DNA of 64,000 nt, from IMG/VR virus record IMGVR_UViG_3300028423_000356, positions 62,001 to 126,000 of that record; one strand, given 5' to 3'. Source of the stretch: a virus. The notes below the pieces were generated by a model that worked only from the letters and a program-made list of their open reading frames with translations, was not told where the DNA came from and did no database searches. Below, in pieces: positions 8,952 to 18,016 of the stretch. Position 1 is the stretch's first letter. Every line of letters starts with the position of its first letter. The translations under genes were made by a program, and so were the position numbers.

Positions 8952-10565
8952 ATGGAATTAGTTCCACATACAAATAATTTAATGTATGATGTGAGTAATT
9001 TTGGTGGTGGAAGTGTTAATATAGAAATTGACAATATACAACATTACAGTAATAACACTAGAGAATGGACTTTAGGTGTAGCTTTCTATGATATAAATCA
9101 AAATCCACTTATATTTCCTCAATGGATTGCTACATCAACATCTATTATCGAAAATCCAGATGGTTTATGGGATACTATTGTAATTATTCCGAGTTTAAAA
9201 CCTTCAGATTCACTATCTAATATTTCAGTTCAAATAAATGTTCCCGAAGGTGCACAGTTTATGTCATTTTGGGCTGCAGATTTTATGTACCCAAGAAATG
9301 GTTTTTTACCAGAAATAACCATAAAAGATAAATTTATTAATAGGAAACGTGGGACATCATATTTTTATAGAACATTTAGTGTTAATACTATATATAATGA
9401 ATATGGAGATCCATATATCTATCCAGATAGAACAATGTATGGTTACGGTATTGATGATGGAAAATATATCAATCAAGCTAGAAGTAGTTTATTTGTATAC
9501 CATTCTAACACAAAACATGGTCTTAATGATATAATAAATGATTCTTCTAACCCTAATGGTGCTGTAGAATTCCCCAATCAGTTTTATATAGATGGTATTA
9601 ATGTAACCGCTCAACAATATGTTAATGAAGGACCAGTTGTTGTACCACCTAATGATGCAACAGTATCGGAAAATACTTTAGTAACATTATCTGCAGCAGA
9701 ATCTTATGATCCAGAAGGTGACGAATTAACATATAGTTGGACACAAGTTAGTGGACCAAGTGTTATTATAAATGACGCCAATACAAGTATCGCAAACTTC
9801 ACAACTCGTTCATTACATCATTCTGATCCAGAAGATGTATATGAATTTACTGTAACAGTTTCTGATGGTATAAATGAACCCGTAACATCACCAATAATTA
9901 AAGTGACTTCAACACCAAATCCAAATCAGGCACCTATGACACCAACTTTAACAACTTTATCAGTAAAAGGTGGTGAAACAATTACTATAAATGATACAAC
10001 AACATACGATCCTGATGGTGATGAATTAACTTTTACATCAACACAAATATCAGGTCCAACTGTGACAATAACAGATATGAACTCTCGTGATATTGAGGTA
10101 TCTTTCCCAACTCTACCTTATGGAACATCAGATAACGTTGCTATTATAGACACTATTGTGTCTGATGGTTTGTTATCTTCAACAAGAAGATATTCAATAG
10201 CAATATCAACAGAACCAAACACTTCACCTATCGCAAATGCTGGATTAGATAAAGTTGTAAGTTCAGGTAGTGAGGTTATTTTATCAGGAATTGGTTCATC
10301 CGATCCAGAAGGTGTTCAACTAAGTTATAATTGGATTTTAAAATCAACAACTGGACAAACAGTTACTATAGTGGATTCAAATACAGTTTCACCATCCTTT
10401 GTTGCACCAACTTTAAATCAAGGCGATTCAGATACTGTGTTAATATTCACATTAACTGTGTCAGATGGTGAATTAACCTCATCTGATGATGTGAAAGTTA
10501 CCGTAAGAACACCCTTTAATGGGGTTTATAATTATTGTCCAAGTAACTGCAACTTATTCACATAA
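8952..10565 (+). CDS. Ig-like (PKD/cadherin-type) repeat virion protein A
   Basis: This 537-residue protein has a distinct N-terminal half (about 1-225) and then three tandem Ig-like domains of about 100 residues. Each carries the same core: SYDPEGDELTYSWTQVSGP, TYDPDGDELTFTSTQISGP, and SSDPEGVQLSYNWIL, each closed by an (I/V)VSDG element. This is the PKD/K319-like pattern seen on phage and bacterial surface proteins that bind carbohydrates or host surfaces. The last residues are NYCPSNCNLFT, a motif shared with the next gene. AAGGAG precedes the start and no signal peptide is present. It is probably a virion surface decoration or fibre tip. Confidence 0.75.
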   Translation: MELVPHTNNLMYDVSNFGGGSVNIEIDNIQHYSNNTREWTLGVAFYDINQNPLIFPQWIATSTSIIENPDGLWDTIVIIPSLKPSDSLSNISVQINVPEGAQFMSFWAADFMYPRNGFLPEITIKDKFINRKRGTSYFYRTFSVNTIYNEYGDPYIYPDRTMYGYGIDDGKYINQARSSLFVYHSNTKHGLNDIINDSSNPNGAVEFPNQFYIDGINVTAQQYVNEGPVVVPPNDATVSENTLVTLSAAESYDPEGDELTYSWTQVSGPSVIINDANTSIANFTTRSLHHSDPEDVYEFTVTVSDGINEPVTSPIIKVTSTPNPNQAPMTPTLTTLSVKGGETITINDTTTYDPDGDELTFTSTQISGPTVTITDMNSRDIEVSFPTLPYGTSDNVAIIDTIVSDGLLSSTRRYSIAISTEPNTSPIANAGLDKVVSSGSEVILSGIGSSDPEGVQLSYNWILKSTTGQTVTIVDSNTVSPSFVAPTLNQGDSDTVLIFTLTVSDGELTSSDDVKVTVRTPFNGVYNYCPSNCNLFT

Positions 10566-10585
10566 ATATCACAAAGGAAAATAAC

Positions 10586-11821
10586 ATGGATTTATTAAAC
10601 TATCAAAATACAAACGATTTAAGTTATTATGAAGGTGGTAAAATGACTATAACTATGGATAGTATTTTACTAAAACCGTATTATCAAGAATATGTTGATG
10701 AAAGTGATGGAACAAGAACTTATAGTAACCCCAAAGGTAATTACCCAGTAACAACAGCTGTTGTTTTTATCGATTCGGATGGAGAAGTTATGAAAGATGT
10801 GTTAGTTGATCCTTCCAACACATCTCCATCAACTTCACCGAATGAAGGTAACTGGACTTCAGGTGAATACTATAACGGTATTATACTTGAACCATTTCTA
10901 TCAGTACCAGAATCTATAAATCTTTCTGTTTTTGACGGTAAAGTAGAAGTTAATTCTAGTCTTACTTATGAAATAGATGTTCCATTAGGTGCAAAAGGTT
11001 ACCATTGGGTTATTATAGAAAATATGGGTTCAGCAATTGACATTGACCCTTCACCCAATCCTAATGGTATACTTGGTTCCATTTTATTACAGAATGATTA
11101 TTCAAATTCAGAAGATTTGGGATTACAACAATATGATAAATTATTATTTAGACAAAACTTAGTTGAAAATTTGAATTCTAATACTTTAAACATAACTAAG
11201 ATATATTCTACGAAGACTTACACAGGTAGTTCGGTGGCAGTTGTACCAGGAGAAGAATTTTACTATTATGATTACCAAGGTAATTATAATCGTGGATACG
11301 TTGATTCAACTGGAGGTACCCCATACGGAAATGTTTTAGGTATAAGTTCATCAACTTCTTTCACAGAAACTTCACCTAAAGATTACACATCAACATACAA
11401 TGCTGAATATGGTATGGTTGTTGAATATATAGATACTTTAGTATATGTTACTCAATCAACAAATGATAACATACCGATTGCTGTTGTTGTTTCAGATACT
11501 CTTTCTGGGTATACAAGAGGTGGTTATAAAGTAACATTAAACGCAGGATTTTCAAGTGATGCTGATGGTGATTCACTATCATATTCTTGGGAAGTTGTTT
11601 CAACAAGCGGACCATCTGTTACACTAAGTAACTCAACAGAATCTACAACATCATTCGTTGCACCAGAATTACAAGGTGGTGATACAAATAACGAAATGGT
11701 ATTCAGAGTAACTGTAAATGATGGTAAATATACTGATAGTGCTGAAATAACAATAATTACTATGGCACCATTTGACCCAAATAAAAATTATTGTCCAAGT
11801 AATTGCACATTTTTTCAATAA
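10586..11821 (+). CDS. Ig-like repeat virion protein B
   Basis: This 411-residue protein has a unique N-terminal region of about 300 residues and one C-terminal Ig-like domain (GFSSDADGDSLSYSWEVVST, then VTVNDGKYTDSAEI). It ends in NYCPSNCTFFQ, nearly identical to the end of the preceding protein. The gene starts 20 bases after its neighbour and shares its terminator, so the two are probably made together and may attach to the same site. The role is inferred from domain type and position only. Confidence 0.7.
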   Translation: MDLLNYQNTNDLSYYEGGKMTITMDSILLKPYYQEYVDESDGTRTYSNPKGNYPVTTAVVFIDSDGEVMKDVLVDPSNTSPSTSPNEGNWTSGEYYNGIILEPFLSVPESINLSVFDGKVEVNSSLTYEIDVPLGAKGYHWVIIENMGSAIDIDPSPNPNGILGSILLQNDYSNSEDLGLQQYDKLLFRQNLVENLNSNTLNITKIYSTKTYTGSSVAVVPGEEFYYYDYQGNYNRGYVDSTGGTPYGNVLGISSSTSFTETSPKDYTSTYNAEYGMVVEYIDTLVYVTQSTNDNIPIAVVVSDTLSGYTRGGYKVTLNAGFSSDADGDSLSYSWEVVSTSGPSVTLSNSTESTTSFVAPELQGGDTNNEMVFRVTVNDGKYTDSAEITIITMAPFDPNKNYCPSNCTFFQ

Positions 11822-11847
11822 TCAATAATAATATATATTAAAACTTC

Positions 11848-11874
11848 AGAACTCCTTAGGGAGTTCTTTTTTTT
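11848..11874 (+). terminator. Strong Rho-independent terminator
   Basis: An 8-bp perfect stem (AGAACTCC/GGAGTTCT) with a TTAG loop is followed by seven or more T residues. Confidence 0.9.
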
Positions 11875-11876
11875 AT

Positions 11877-11884
11877 TATAAATA
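11877..11884 (+). promoter_or_regulatory. T4-type late promoter
   Basis: TATAAATA directly follows the terminator T-run, 26 bases before the next start, forming a compact terminator/late-promoter junction. Confidence 0.65.
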
Positions 11885-11910
11885 TATAAAAACACTGAAT
11901 TAGGTTTAAA

Positions 11911-13410
11911 ATGATATATTACGATTCTATAAATGATGAAATAGTTATTGATAACGAACAAAGAGAGATAAATTTTTCAGATATAAGAACGTCTGTATTA
12001 TCTCAAGGATATGGTATACATATAATCAATATTGGTAATATGTATTACATCGATTGTGATGTTAGAATAAAAAATAATTCTATAGTTAAAGACAGTAATA
12101 TATCAGTTACTGTTTTAGGTAAATATTTTCAGGTTGAAAAGGGTTCAAGTTTTCAATTAGGCGATTTGGGAGATAACGATACAACTTCTGGTGGTTGTTA
12201 TTTTTCAATGCCTAACGTGGAAGTTGCTTATGGATTTGGTGAAAACACCATTATAAATGAATCAACTAATTCGGGTAATTTATATCTTTATAATTCTCGC
12301 ATAGACGTATACGGATTTTGGGGATTTTTTAGTGGTCCAAATCAAGAAGTTCATATTATTGATTGTGTTGTTAACGGATTTGGACGTGTTGAAGGTGAAA
12401 CATCAAGAGTTGAAAATGTAATTTTTGAAAAATCTCATCCTAGATATGGTATAATTGGACCTAAAGGAGAATTACTACAATATGAAAATTTGGTATCAAA
12501 TAAAGGTGAAGATTGTAGTTTTTATTTTAATCCCGATTTGATTGGTGACACGTTAATTGTTAAAAATGCTGAATTGAATAACTATAATAGGTTGGTTTAT
12601 TGTGAACCATCTGACACAGAAAAAGTTTGTAGATTTGTTGACGCTAAATTATCTGGAAACACACAAATAAGAAAAGATATAAACACAGTAATAGAAATTG
12701 CATATACCTTTAATCCAATTTTTATTGATAATGATAATATTCCATTTTCAAATTCTTTAATTGAAATATATGATGAATATAATGAAATGGTTTTTAGTGG
12801 TTTAACAGATACTAATGGTAAAATAAATACACAATTAGTATTAAGAAGAATATATTGGGATACAAATGAAGATTATACCTCAACTCTTTTTAATGTGAGG
12901 ATAATAAAAGAAAATGAATATGTTGATTATCTTTATGAACACGATAGTCAACCTTGGTATAATAAACCATTCTTCATAAGAGATCCTTTAAAAGATATTG
13001 GGTTGATTGATAGTTCTAATGATAATATTATTGACAGTGATTTAACCGTTATTCCAGATAGTGATAATACGGGTAATATAATAGATTATGATATATCTGA
13101 TAGTGCAAACATTGCAATATATATTTGTGAACATTTTGAAGAAGATATGATAAAACAAAAAGAATATGTGATTAGTAAGATATCAGAAACTGATTTATTA
13201 GAAAATATTAACATATACACAGATAGAGCAAGACATGCATATGATTTAAGACCATCATACGAATCTTTAATAATGAATGTGTTAAATGGTAATATAAAAA
13301 GAATATATACATATAACCCAGAAACTTTTGGACCAACAAGAAAGAATCTTACAAATAAAATATTCAATTTGGTTGGAACTGAAGTAATTTACACAGCACC
13401 CACTTTGTAA
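11911..13410 (+). CDS. Putative beta-helix virion protein
   Basis: This 499-residue protein has an N-terminal half with repeated short strands and Asn/Gly turns (residues 20-240), as in parallel beta-helix phage proteins. Around residues 270-330 lies a carboxypeptidase-regulatory-like beta domain (NSLIEIYDEYNEMVFSGLTD, then TNGKINTQL). The C-terminal 130 residues look alpha-helical. It may be a baseplate-associated or receptor-binding component. No catalytic residues of a known depolymerase are visible. Confidence 0.6.
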   Translation: MIYYDSINDEIVIDNEQREINFSDIRTSVLSQGYGIHIINIGNMYYIDCDVRIKNNSIVKDSNISVTVLGKYFQVEKGSSFQLGDLGDNDTTSGGCYFSMPNVEVAYGFGENTIINESTNSGNLYLYNSRIDVYGFWGFFSGPNQEVHIIDCVVNGFGRVEGETSRVENVIFEKSHPRYGIIGPKGELLQYENLVSNKGEDCSFYFNPDLIGDTLIVKNAELNNYNRLVYCEPSDTEKVCRFVDAKLSGNTQIRKDINTVIEIAYTFNPIFIDNDNIPFSNSLIEIYDEYNEMVFSGLTDTNGKINTQLVLRRIYWDTNEDYTSTLFNVRIIKENEYVDYLYEHDSQPWYNKPFFIRDPLKDIGLIDSSNDNIIDSDLTVIPDSDNTGNIIDYDISDSANIAIYICEHFEEDMIKQKEYVISKISETDLLENINIYTDRARHAYDLRPSYESLIMNVLNGNIKRIYTYNPETFGPTRKNLTNKIFNLVGTEVIYTAPTL

Positions 13411-13418
13411 TATAAATA
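13411..13418 (+). promoter_or_regulatory. T4-type late promoter
   Basis: TATAAATA begins at the base after the preceding stop codon and 30 bases before the next ATG. Confidence 0.6.
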
Positions 13419-13440
13419 AAAATAAAATTGAGAATATATA

Positions 13441-14649
13441 ATGTCTTACACCTTCGATGGAACAAATAAAAAAATCTTTATAGATTCATTAACACCTAAT
13501 GTTAATGTCCAAGATTTATATTCCCGTTGGAAAGATTGGACATTAGAGAACGATAATTTAAAATATTTACCAGCATTTAGAACCTTTGGTGGTGATATTA
13601 CAATTGAAGGTCAAACTGCACCTCAATATTATTTTTTAATAAATGGTTGGAGAGTTGTTGTTGATGCATTTGACGCTACTTTTGAAACAAACTTATACAC
13701 TGATGAAGGTGATTCACCAGTAATAACTTTAAATAACGGAACAGCACAGATAAAAAATTCAGATGCCCCAATAATAGAATATGTTCAAGGGGAAACAACA
13801 TTGGGTTTATCTGCTGAATACATATATGTGTCGGGTGTTAACGGTTCAGATGAATTTGGTGATGGTTCCTTCAACAACCCATTTTCAACACTCAATAGTG
13901 CTAAACCTATTGCAATCGAAAATAATATAAACAAACTATTTGTTTTAGATGGAACACATACATTAAATAACACCTTTGACAACTTCACAATATTATCTTA
14001 TCTCCCATCCACTGAAATCATATTAACATCAACTGGTTCTTATATCAATACGAAATTTGTTAATGTTAAATTGTCAGGAACTATAACAAGTGGACCAATA
14101 TCTGCTGATGGATGTGATATAAACAACCTTAACAATTTTAATGGTTACTTAACTAACTGTGGTATAAATTCTGGTGGAATTCAATTTAAAACAAATAGTA
14201 TAAATTACTTGATAGATTGTTACACATCTTCAGTCACATCAAATCCTTTAATTAATATGACAGTGGATGGTCAGGTTAAGACCATAGTGAGGAATTATAC
14301 TGGTGGTTTAGAAATATCAAATATGATTAACCCAGAAGATTACTTGAATATGAATTTTAGTAATGGAAATTTAAATATAAATAATAGTAATACAAATGGT
14401 AATATTTTTGTAGGTGGAACTGTAAATTTAACAAATGATGGTAATGGTGTGAATGTGAATAAAAGTGACACTATAAATGAGATATTAGGAATTGATGCTA
14501 ATAACTTAACAGTATCTGTTGATGAGTTGGCGATTGCTAATGCTGTTTGGAATAAAGAAGTATCACAACTAACAAGTTCAAATGGAACAATAGGACAACA
14601 TGTTTCTAAGGATTTGTTATCCGTGATTAAATATTTGGCATTGAAATAA
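13441..14649 (+). CDS. Beta-helix virion protein with a conserved N-terminal phage module
   Basis: This 402-residue protein has an N-terminal 120-residue module (MSYTFDGTNKKIFIDSL, YSRWKDWTLENDN, PAFRTFGGD, YYFLINGWRV) that I know from several marine phage structural proteins. A right-handed beta-helix-like part starts near residue 130 with YVSGVNGSDEFGDGSFNNPF, the opening of DUF1565-type pectate-lyase folds. The C-terminal 50 residues (DELAIANAVWNKEV) are helical. It may be a receptor-binding or lyase-type appendage protein, with enzymatic activity unproven. Confidence 0.65.
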   Translation: MSYTFDGTNKKIFIDSLTPNVNVQDLYSRWKDWTLENDNLKYLPAFRTFGGDITIEGQTAPQYYFLINGWRVVVDAFDATFETNLYTDEGDSPVITLNNGTAQIKNSDAPIIEYVQGETTLGLSAEYIYVSGVNGSDEFGDGSFNNPFSTLNSAKPIAIENNINKLFVLDGTHTLNNTFDNFTILSYLPSTEIILTSTGSYINTKFVNVKLSGTITSGPISADGCDINNLNNFNGYLTNCGINSGGIQFKTNSINYLIDCYTSSVTSNPLINMTVDGQVKTIVRNYTGGLEISNMINPEDYLNMNFSNGNLNINNSNTNGNIFVGGTVNLTNDGNGVNVNKSDTINEILGIDANNLTVSVDELAIANAVWNKEVSQLTSSNGTIGQHVSKDLLSVIKYLALK

Positions 14650-14659
14650 GGAGAATATG

Positions 14660-14887
14660 ATGTCTGAAGTAAGTGATTTTATTGATAAAATCTTAAATAA
14701 AGATTATAACCAAGCAAACGATATTTTTAGTGATTTAATGTCTTCTCGTGTGAATGACTTATTAGATCAAGAAAAAGTTTCTGTTGCTTCAAACATGTTT
14801 AATGATATCGAAACTCAAACTGAAACCGATGAAGATGCAGAAGACATTGACATTGATGATGAAGATTTGGGATTAGAAGACGAATAA
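14660..14887 (+). CDS. 67: Prohead core protein (gp67-like)
   Basis: This 75-residue protein has a helical N-terminus (SDFIDKILNKDYNQANDIFS), a central basic/helical stretch and a strongly acidic tail (DEDAEDIDIDDEDLG). T4 gp67 has the same layout and lies upstream of gp68 and gp21, as here. It would form part of the internal prohead core and be cleaved by gp21. Two ATGs occur, and the second (14660) is better spaced from the AAGGAG site at 14648-14653. Confidence 0.7.
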   Translation: MSEVSDFIDKILNKDYNQANDIFSDLMSSRVNDLLDQEKVSVASNMFNDIETQTETDEDAEDIDIDDEDLGLEDE

Positions 14888-14907
14888 TTAATGGAAAAAT
14901 TATTTAA

Positions 14908-14915
14908 TATAAATA
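14908..14915 (+). promoter_or_regulatory. T4-type late promoter
   Basis: TATAAATA lies 30 bases before the start of the next small gene. Confidence 0.55.
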
Positions 14916-14944
14916 TAATTAAATAAAAATAAAAGAGTTGCATT

Positions 14945-15157
14945 ATGAAAAGATTCTCTGATATTAGACAACTAAATGAAAATAAAACAAATGTTGTTTT
15001 TGATAAGAAAATAAACAATATACCAGTTGTGATATCTAAATCTAATGATAGTTACAAAACTCTAATCGACGGTGATGTGTTAGACGAATATAGTTCTCAA
15101 GCTGAAGCAGAAATGGCAGCAAAGGAATTTATAAAACAATATAAAGGTAAAAAATAA
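14945..15157 (+). CDS. Small prohead-region protein, position of gp68
   Basis: This 70-residue protein begins MKRFSDIRQLNENKTNVVF and ends in a basic helix (AAKEFIKQYKGKK). It lies where T4 has gp68, between gp67 and gp21, and its stop overlaps the protease start (TAATG). It is only half the size of T4 gp68, so homology is not certain. A role in the prohead core is inferred from position. Confidence 0.6.
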   Translation: MKRFSDIRQLNENKTNVVFDKKINNIPVVISKSNDSYKTLIDGDVLDEYSSQAEAEMAAKEFIKQYKGKK

Positions 15158-15822
15158 TGAAGCTTATTGCTGAATATGTTGACCAAGAAATAGAAGTATT
15201 AAAGGAATCAAAGGATGATGGTTCCAGTGAATACTTCATTGAAGGTATTTTTGCACAATCAGAACAAAAAAACCGTAATGGTCGTATTTACCCTAAACAA
15301 ATAATGGAAAATGCTGTCGATAAGTATATAAATGAACAAGTAAAGTCAAAGAGATCAGTTGGTGAGTTAAATCATCCAGATGGTCCGACTATTAACTTGG
15401 ATAAAGTTTCACATCTTATTACTAATCTTGAATGGAATAATAATGATGTGATTGGAAAGGCACAAATACTAGAAACTCCTATGGGTAAAATTGTAAAAGG
15501 TTTACTTGATGGTGGTGTTCAGTTGGGTGTCTCAACTCGTGGTATGGGAAGTCTTGAACAACGTAATGGTCTCATGTATGTAAAGGATGATTTCATTTTA
15601 AACACTGTAGATATAGTCCAAGATCCGTCTGCACCAACAGCTTTTGTTAATGGAATTATGGAAGGTGTTGACTGGGTATGGAATAACGGTGTCGTTGAAC
15701 CAAGAAGTGTGGAAAAAATGGAGACTGAAATTAAAAAGGCTCCACGTGCTGATCTCTATGAGGTTCAGGTTCGTGAGTTCAAAAATTTCCTCTCTTTATT
15801 AAAAAAAGAACATTTTAAATAA
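15157..15822 (+). CDS. 21: Prohead core protease (gp21)
   Basis: This 221-residue protein matches T4 gp21 (212 residues), the serine protease that matures the prohead by cleaving scaffold, core and capsid N-termini. It shows the family blocks KNRNGRIYP, VGELNHPDGP (with the catalytic His), and LGVSTRGMGSL (with the nucleophilic Ser), followed by VDIVQDPSAP. It is the S80-type, herpesvirus-protease-like fold. It starts at the TAATG overlap with the upstream gene and is followed by the scaffold gene. Confidence 0.95.
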   Translation: MKLIAEYVDQEIEVLKESKDDGSSEYFIEGIFAQSEQKNRNGRIYPKQIMENAVDKYINEQVKSKRSVGELNHPDGPTINLDKVSHLITNLEWNNNDVIGKAQILETPMGKIVKGLLDGGVQLGVSTRGMGSLEQRNGLMYVKDDFILNTVDIVQDPSAPTAFVNGIMEGVDWVWNNGVVEPRSVEKMETEIKKAPRADLYEVQVREFKNFLSLLKKEHFK

Positions 15823-15834
15823 GGAGTCGTTGAT

Positions 15835-16779
15835 ATGACAAAAGAAAACCAAAATATTGGTGATGAGCAGGAAATTAATGAAATGGAAGCTCAGGACCAA
15901 CCAAAAGAAGAAGAGAAGTCAATAGATTCTGTGAAGAAGGGTGAAGAAAAAACCTCTTCTGCAAAAAAGCGTAAAGGTGACAACACCAAACAAGATCAAA
16001 TAGAAACACCCCCAAAGGATGTTACTAAGCAAGGTGAAGTTAAAAAAGAAGACACAAATTCTTTTAGTGATGAACTTAACGCTATCATGGAATCAGAAGC
16101 AACTCTATCAGAAGAGTTCAAAGAGAAAACAGCAATCATTTTTGAAACAGCTGTAAATTCAGCAATTGCTGATGAAATTACACGTTTAGAAGAGCGATAT
16201 AATAATCAACTAGAAGAAGAAGTTACAACAATTCGTAACGATTTAGTTGAAAATGTTAACTCTTATCTTAACTACGTTGTTGAGAATTGGATGGAACAAA
16301 ATGAACTTGCAATTCAGTCTGGACTACGTTCAGAAATTGCAGAAGATTTTATGGGTAAATTAAAAGATTTATTTGTTGAATCATATATTGATGTTCCTGA
16401 TTCAAAAGTTGATTTAGTTGATGAACTTGCAGAAGAAGTTCAAGAACTAGAAACAAAACTAAATGAAACAACAGAAACTAATATTTCTCTAATTGAAGAA
16501 AACAAACTACTACAAGCAGAAGCAATTCTTGCAGAAGCATCAAGTGATTTGGCTGAAACTCAAGCAGAGAAGTTAGCAAACCTAGCAGAAAGTATTGAAT
16601 TCGATTCAGTGGAAGATTTTGCGTATAAAGTAAAAACTATCAAAGAATCTTATTTCTCAAATACTACATCTACTCAAGTCCTTGAAGATACAGATAATGA
16701 TGATGATGAAACTGAAATTGTAGAAACATCAGATACAATGGAGTCTTATCTTCAGGCAATTCGTAAAATTAATAAATAA
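15835..16779 (+). CDS. 22: Prohead scaffold protein (gp22)
   Basis: This 314-residue protein is the main internal scaffold. The first 80 residues are very charged and low in complexity. A helical, coiled-coil body follows (ITRLEERYNNQLEEEVTTIR, EVQELETKLNE) with the gp22-type block VENWMEQNELAIQSGLRSEI. The C-terminus is acidic and ends SYLQAIRKINK. It is placed between gp21 and gp23 as in T4 (269 residues). It would be degraded by gp21 during maturation. Confidence 0.92.
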   Translation: MTKENQNIGDEQEINEMEAQDQPKEEEKSIDSVKKGEEKTSSAKKRKGDNTKQDQIETPPKDVTKQGEVKKEDTNSFSDELNAIMESEATLSEEFKEKTAIIFETAVNSAIADEITRLEERYNNQLEEEVTTIRNDLVENVNSYLNYVVENWMEQNELAIQSGLRSEIAEDFMGKLKDLFVESYIDVPDSKVDLVDELAEEVQELETKLNETTETNISLIEENKLLQAEAILAEASSDLAETQAEKLANLAESIEFDSVEDFAYKVKTIKESYFSNTTSTQVLEDTDNDDDETEIVETSDTMESYLQAIRKINK

Positions 16780-16808
16780 TAGATAAATTATCTTTAGGAG
16801 AAATAAAT

Positions 16809-17009
16809 ATGCAACAATCATATGATAAATTAGTTCAAAAGTGGGCACCAGTTCTGAATGAAGAATCCGCTGGTAAAATCACTGACAATCACAGAAAAGC
16901 AGTTACAGCTGCTGTTCTAGAAAACCAAGAACAAGCAATGCGTGAAGAAGGTGCGGCACAAAACTTCTTAAATGAAGCAGCACCAGCAAACGCAGCTGCA
17001 CTCTGGTGA
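16809..17009 (+). CDS. 23: Major capsid protein gp23, N-terminal fragment (broken gene)
   Basis: The first about 63 residues (YDKLVQKWAPVLNEE, then VTAAVLENQEQAM) match the N-terminal region of T4 gp23, including the helix removed or trimmed at maturation. The frame then runs into ALW and a stop at 17007-17009. The rest of gp23 continues at once in the +1 frame at about 17000, but the segment expected in between (the GP...RR.LPNLIA..ICGVQP region of T4-like capsids) is absent. The gene has a normal TTAGGAG ribosome-binding site. The break is either an assembly or sequencing deletion or a real mutation, and a phage without an intact capsid gene would not be viable alone. Confidence 0.85.
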   Translation: MQQSYDKLVQKWAPVLNEESAGKITDNHRKAVTAAVLENQEQAMREEGAAQNFLNEAAPANAAALW

Positions 17010-17958
17010 TAGTCACGGTGAACTTTCACAAAGTGAAGATCCTTCAGGTCTTGCTGGTCTTGATTCAACAAATAATAGTGATGGAACTGCATCCGATATT
17101 ACACCTGAAATTGGTCGTGGTATGCAAACAGGTATCGGTGAAGCACTAGGTGATTCAGCAAATAATGCAATCGCTGAAATGGGTTTCACAATTGAGAAAT
17201 CAACTGTTACTGCAAAAACACGTGCACTAAAAGCAGAATACACAATGGAATTAGCACAAGACCTTAAAGCAATTCATGGTTTAGATGCTGAAACTGAATT
17301 GGCAAACATTCTTTCAACTGAAATTCTTGCGGAAATGAACCGTGAAGTTGTAAGAACAATCAATTCACAAGCAAAACTAGGTGCACAAACAAATCAAGTT
17401 AATCTACCTGGTGCATTTGACCTTGCTACAGACGCAGACGGTCGTTGGTCAGTAGAAAAGTTCAAAGGACTTATTGTTCAGATTGAACGTGAAGCGAACC
17501 AGATTGCAAAAGAAACACGTAGAGGTAAAGGTAACTTCGTTATCTGTTCTTCTGATGTTGCTTCTGCTCTTGCATCTTCAGGTATGTTAGACTATGCTCC
17601 AGCAATGTCAACAAACCTACAGGTAGACGATACAGGTAATACATTCGCAGGTGTTCTTAATGGTCGTACTCGTGTATACATCGATCCATATGCAACAGGT
17701 GATTATGTAACTGTTGGATACAAAGGAACAAATACTTACGACGCTGGTCTATTCTATTGCCCATACGTTCCATTAACAATGGTTCGTGCAATTGGTGAGA
17801 ATAACTTCCAACCACGTATCGGGTTCAAAACACGTTATGGTATGGCAGTTAACCCATTTGTTCTTTCTCACGATCCTGAAAATCAGAATCTTGCTGCTTC
17901 AGCAAAGAGAAACCAATACTACAGAATTTTCCGTGTAGATAATATTCTTGCATCATAA
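16972..17958 (+). CDS. 23: Major capsid protein gp23, C-terminal fragment (broken gene)
   Basis: From about residue 10 (SGDSHGELSQSED) this frame matches the C-terminal two thirds of T4-like major capsid proteins: LKAEYTMELAQDLKAIHGLD, LANILSTEILAEMNREVV, then ETRRGKGNFVI, RVYIDPYATGDYVTVGYKG, and PRIGFKTRYGMAVNPF. The first about nine residues are out of frame with gp23 and reflect only the open frame across the junction. No ribosome-binding site precedes the nominal ATG. The two fragments together give about 380 residues, against 521 in T4, so about 100-130 residues of the HK97-fold N-arm and E-loop part are missing. Confidence 0.9.
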   Translation: MKQHQQTQLHSGDSHGELSQSEDPSGLAGLDSTNNSDGTASDITPEIGRGMQTGIGEALGDSANNAIAEMGFTIEKSTVTAKTRALKAEYTMELAQDLKAIHGLDAETELANILSTEILAEMNREVVRTINSQAKLGAQTNQVNLPGAFDLATDADGRWSVEKFKGLIVQIEREANQIAKETRRGKGNFVICSSDVASALASSGMLDYAPAMSTNLQVDDTGNTFAGVLNGRTRVYIDPYATGDYVTVGYKGTNTYDAGLFYCPYVPLTMVRAIGENNFQPRIGFKTRYGMAVNPFVLSHDPENQNLAASAKRNQYYRIFRVDNILAS

Positions 17959-17983
17959 TTTGGTGTAAATATTAAATAAAAAT

Positions 17984-18012
17984 AAGGAGTCCTAAATTTA
18001 GGGCTCCTTTTT
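17984..18012 (+). terminator. Strong terminator after the capsid gene
   Basis: A 13-bp near-perfect palindrome (AAGGAGTCCTAAA/TTTAGGGCTCCTT, one G-T pair) is followed by a T-rich run. Confidence 0.9.
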
Positions 18013-18016
18013 CTTT

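Noticed and set aside
16972-17009. Programmed +1 frameshift joining the two gp23 frames
   Set aside because: A frameshift would not supply the about 100-130 conserved residues that are missing at the junction, so a deletion or assembly error explains the data better.
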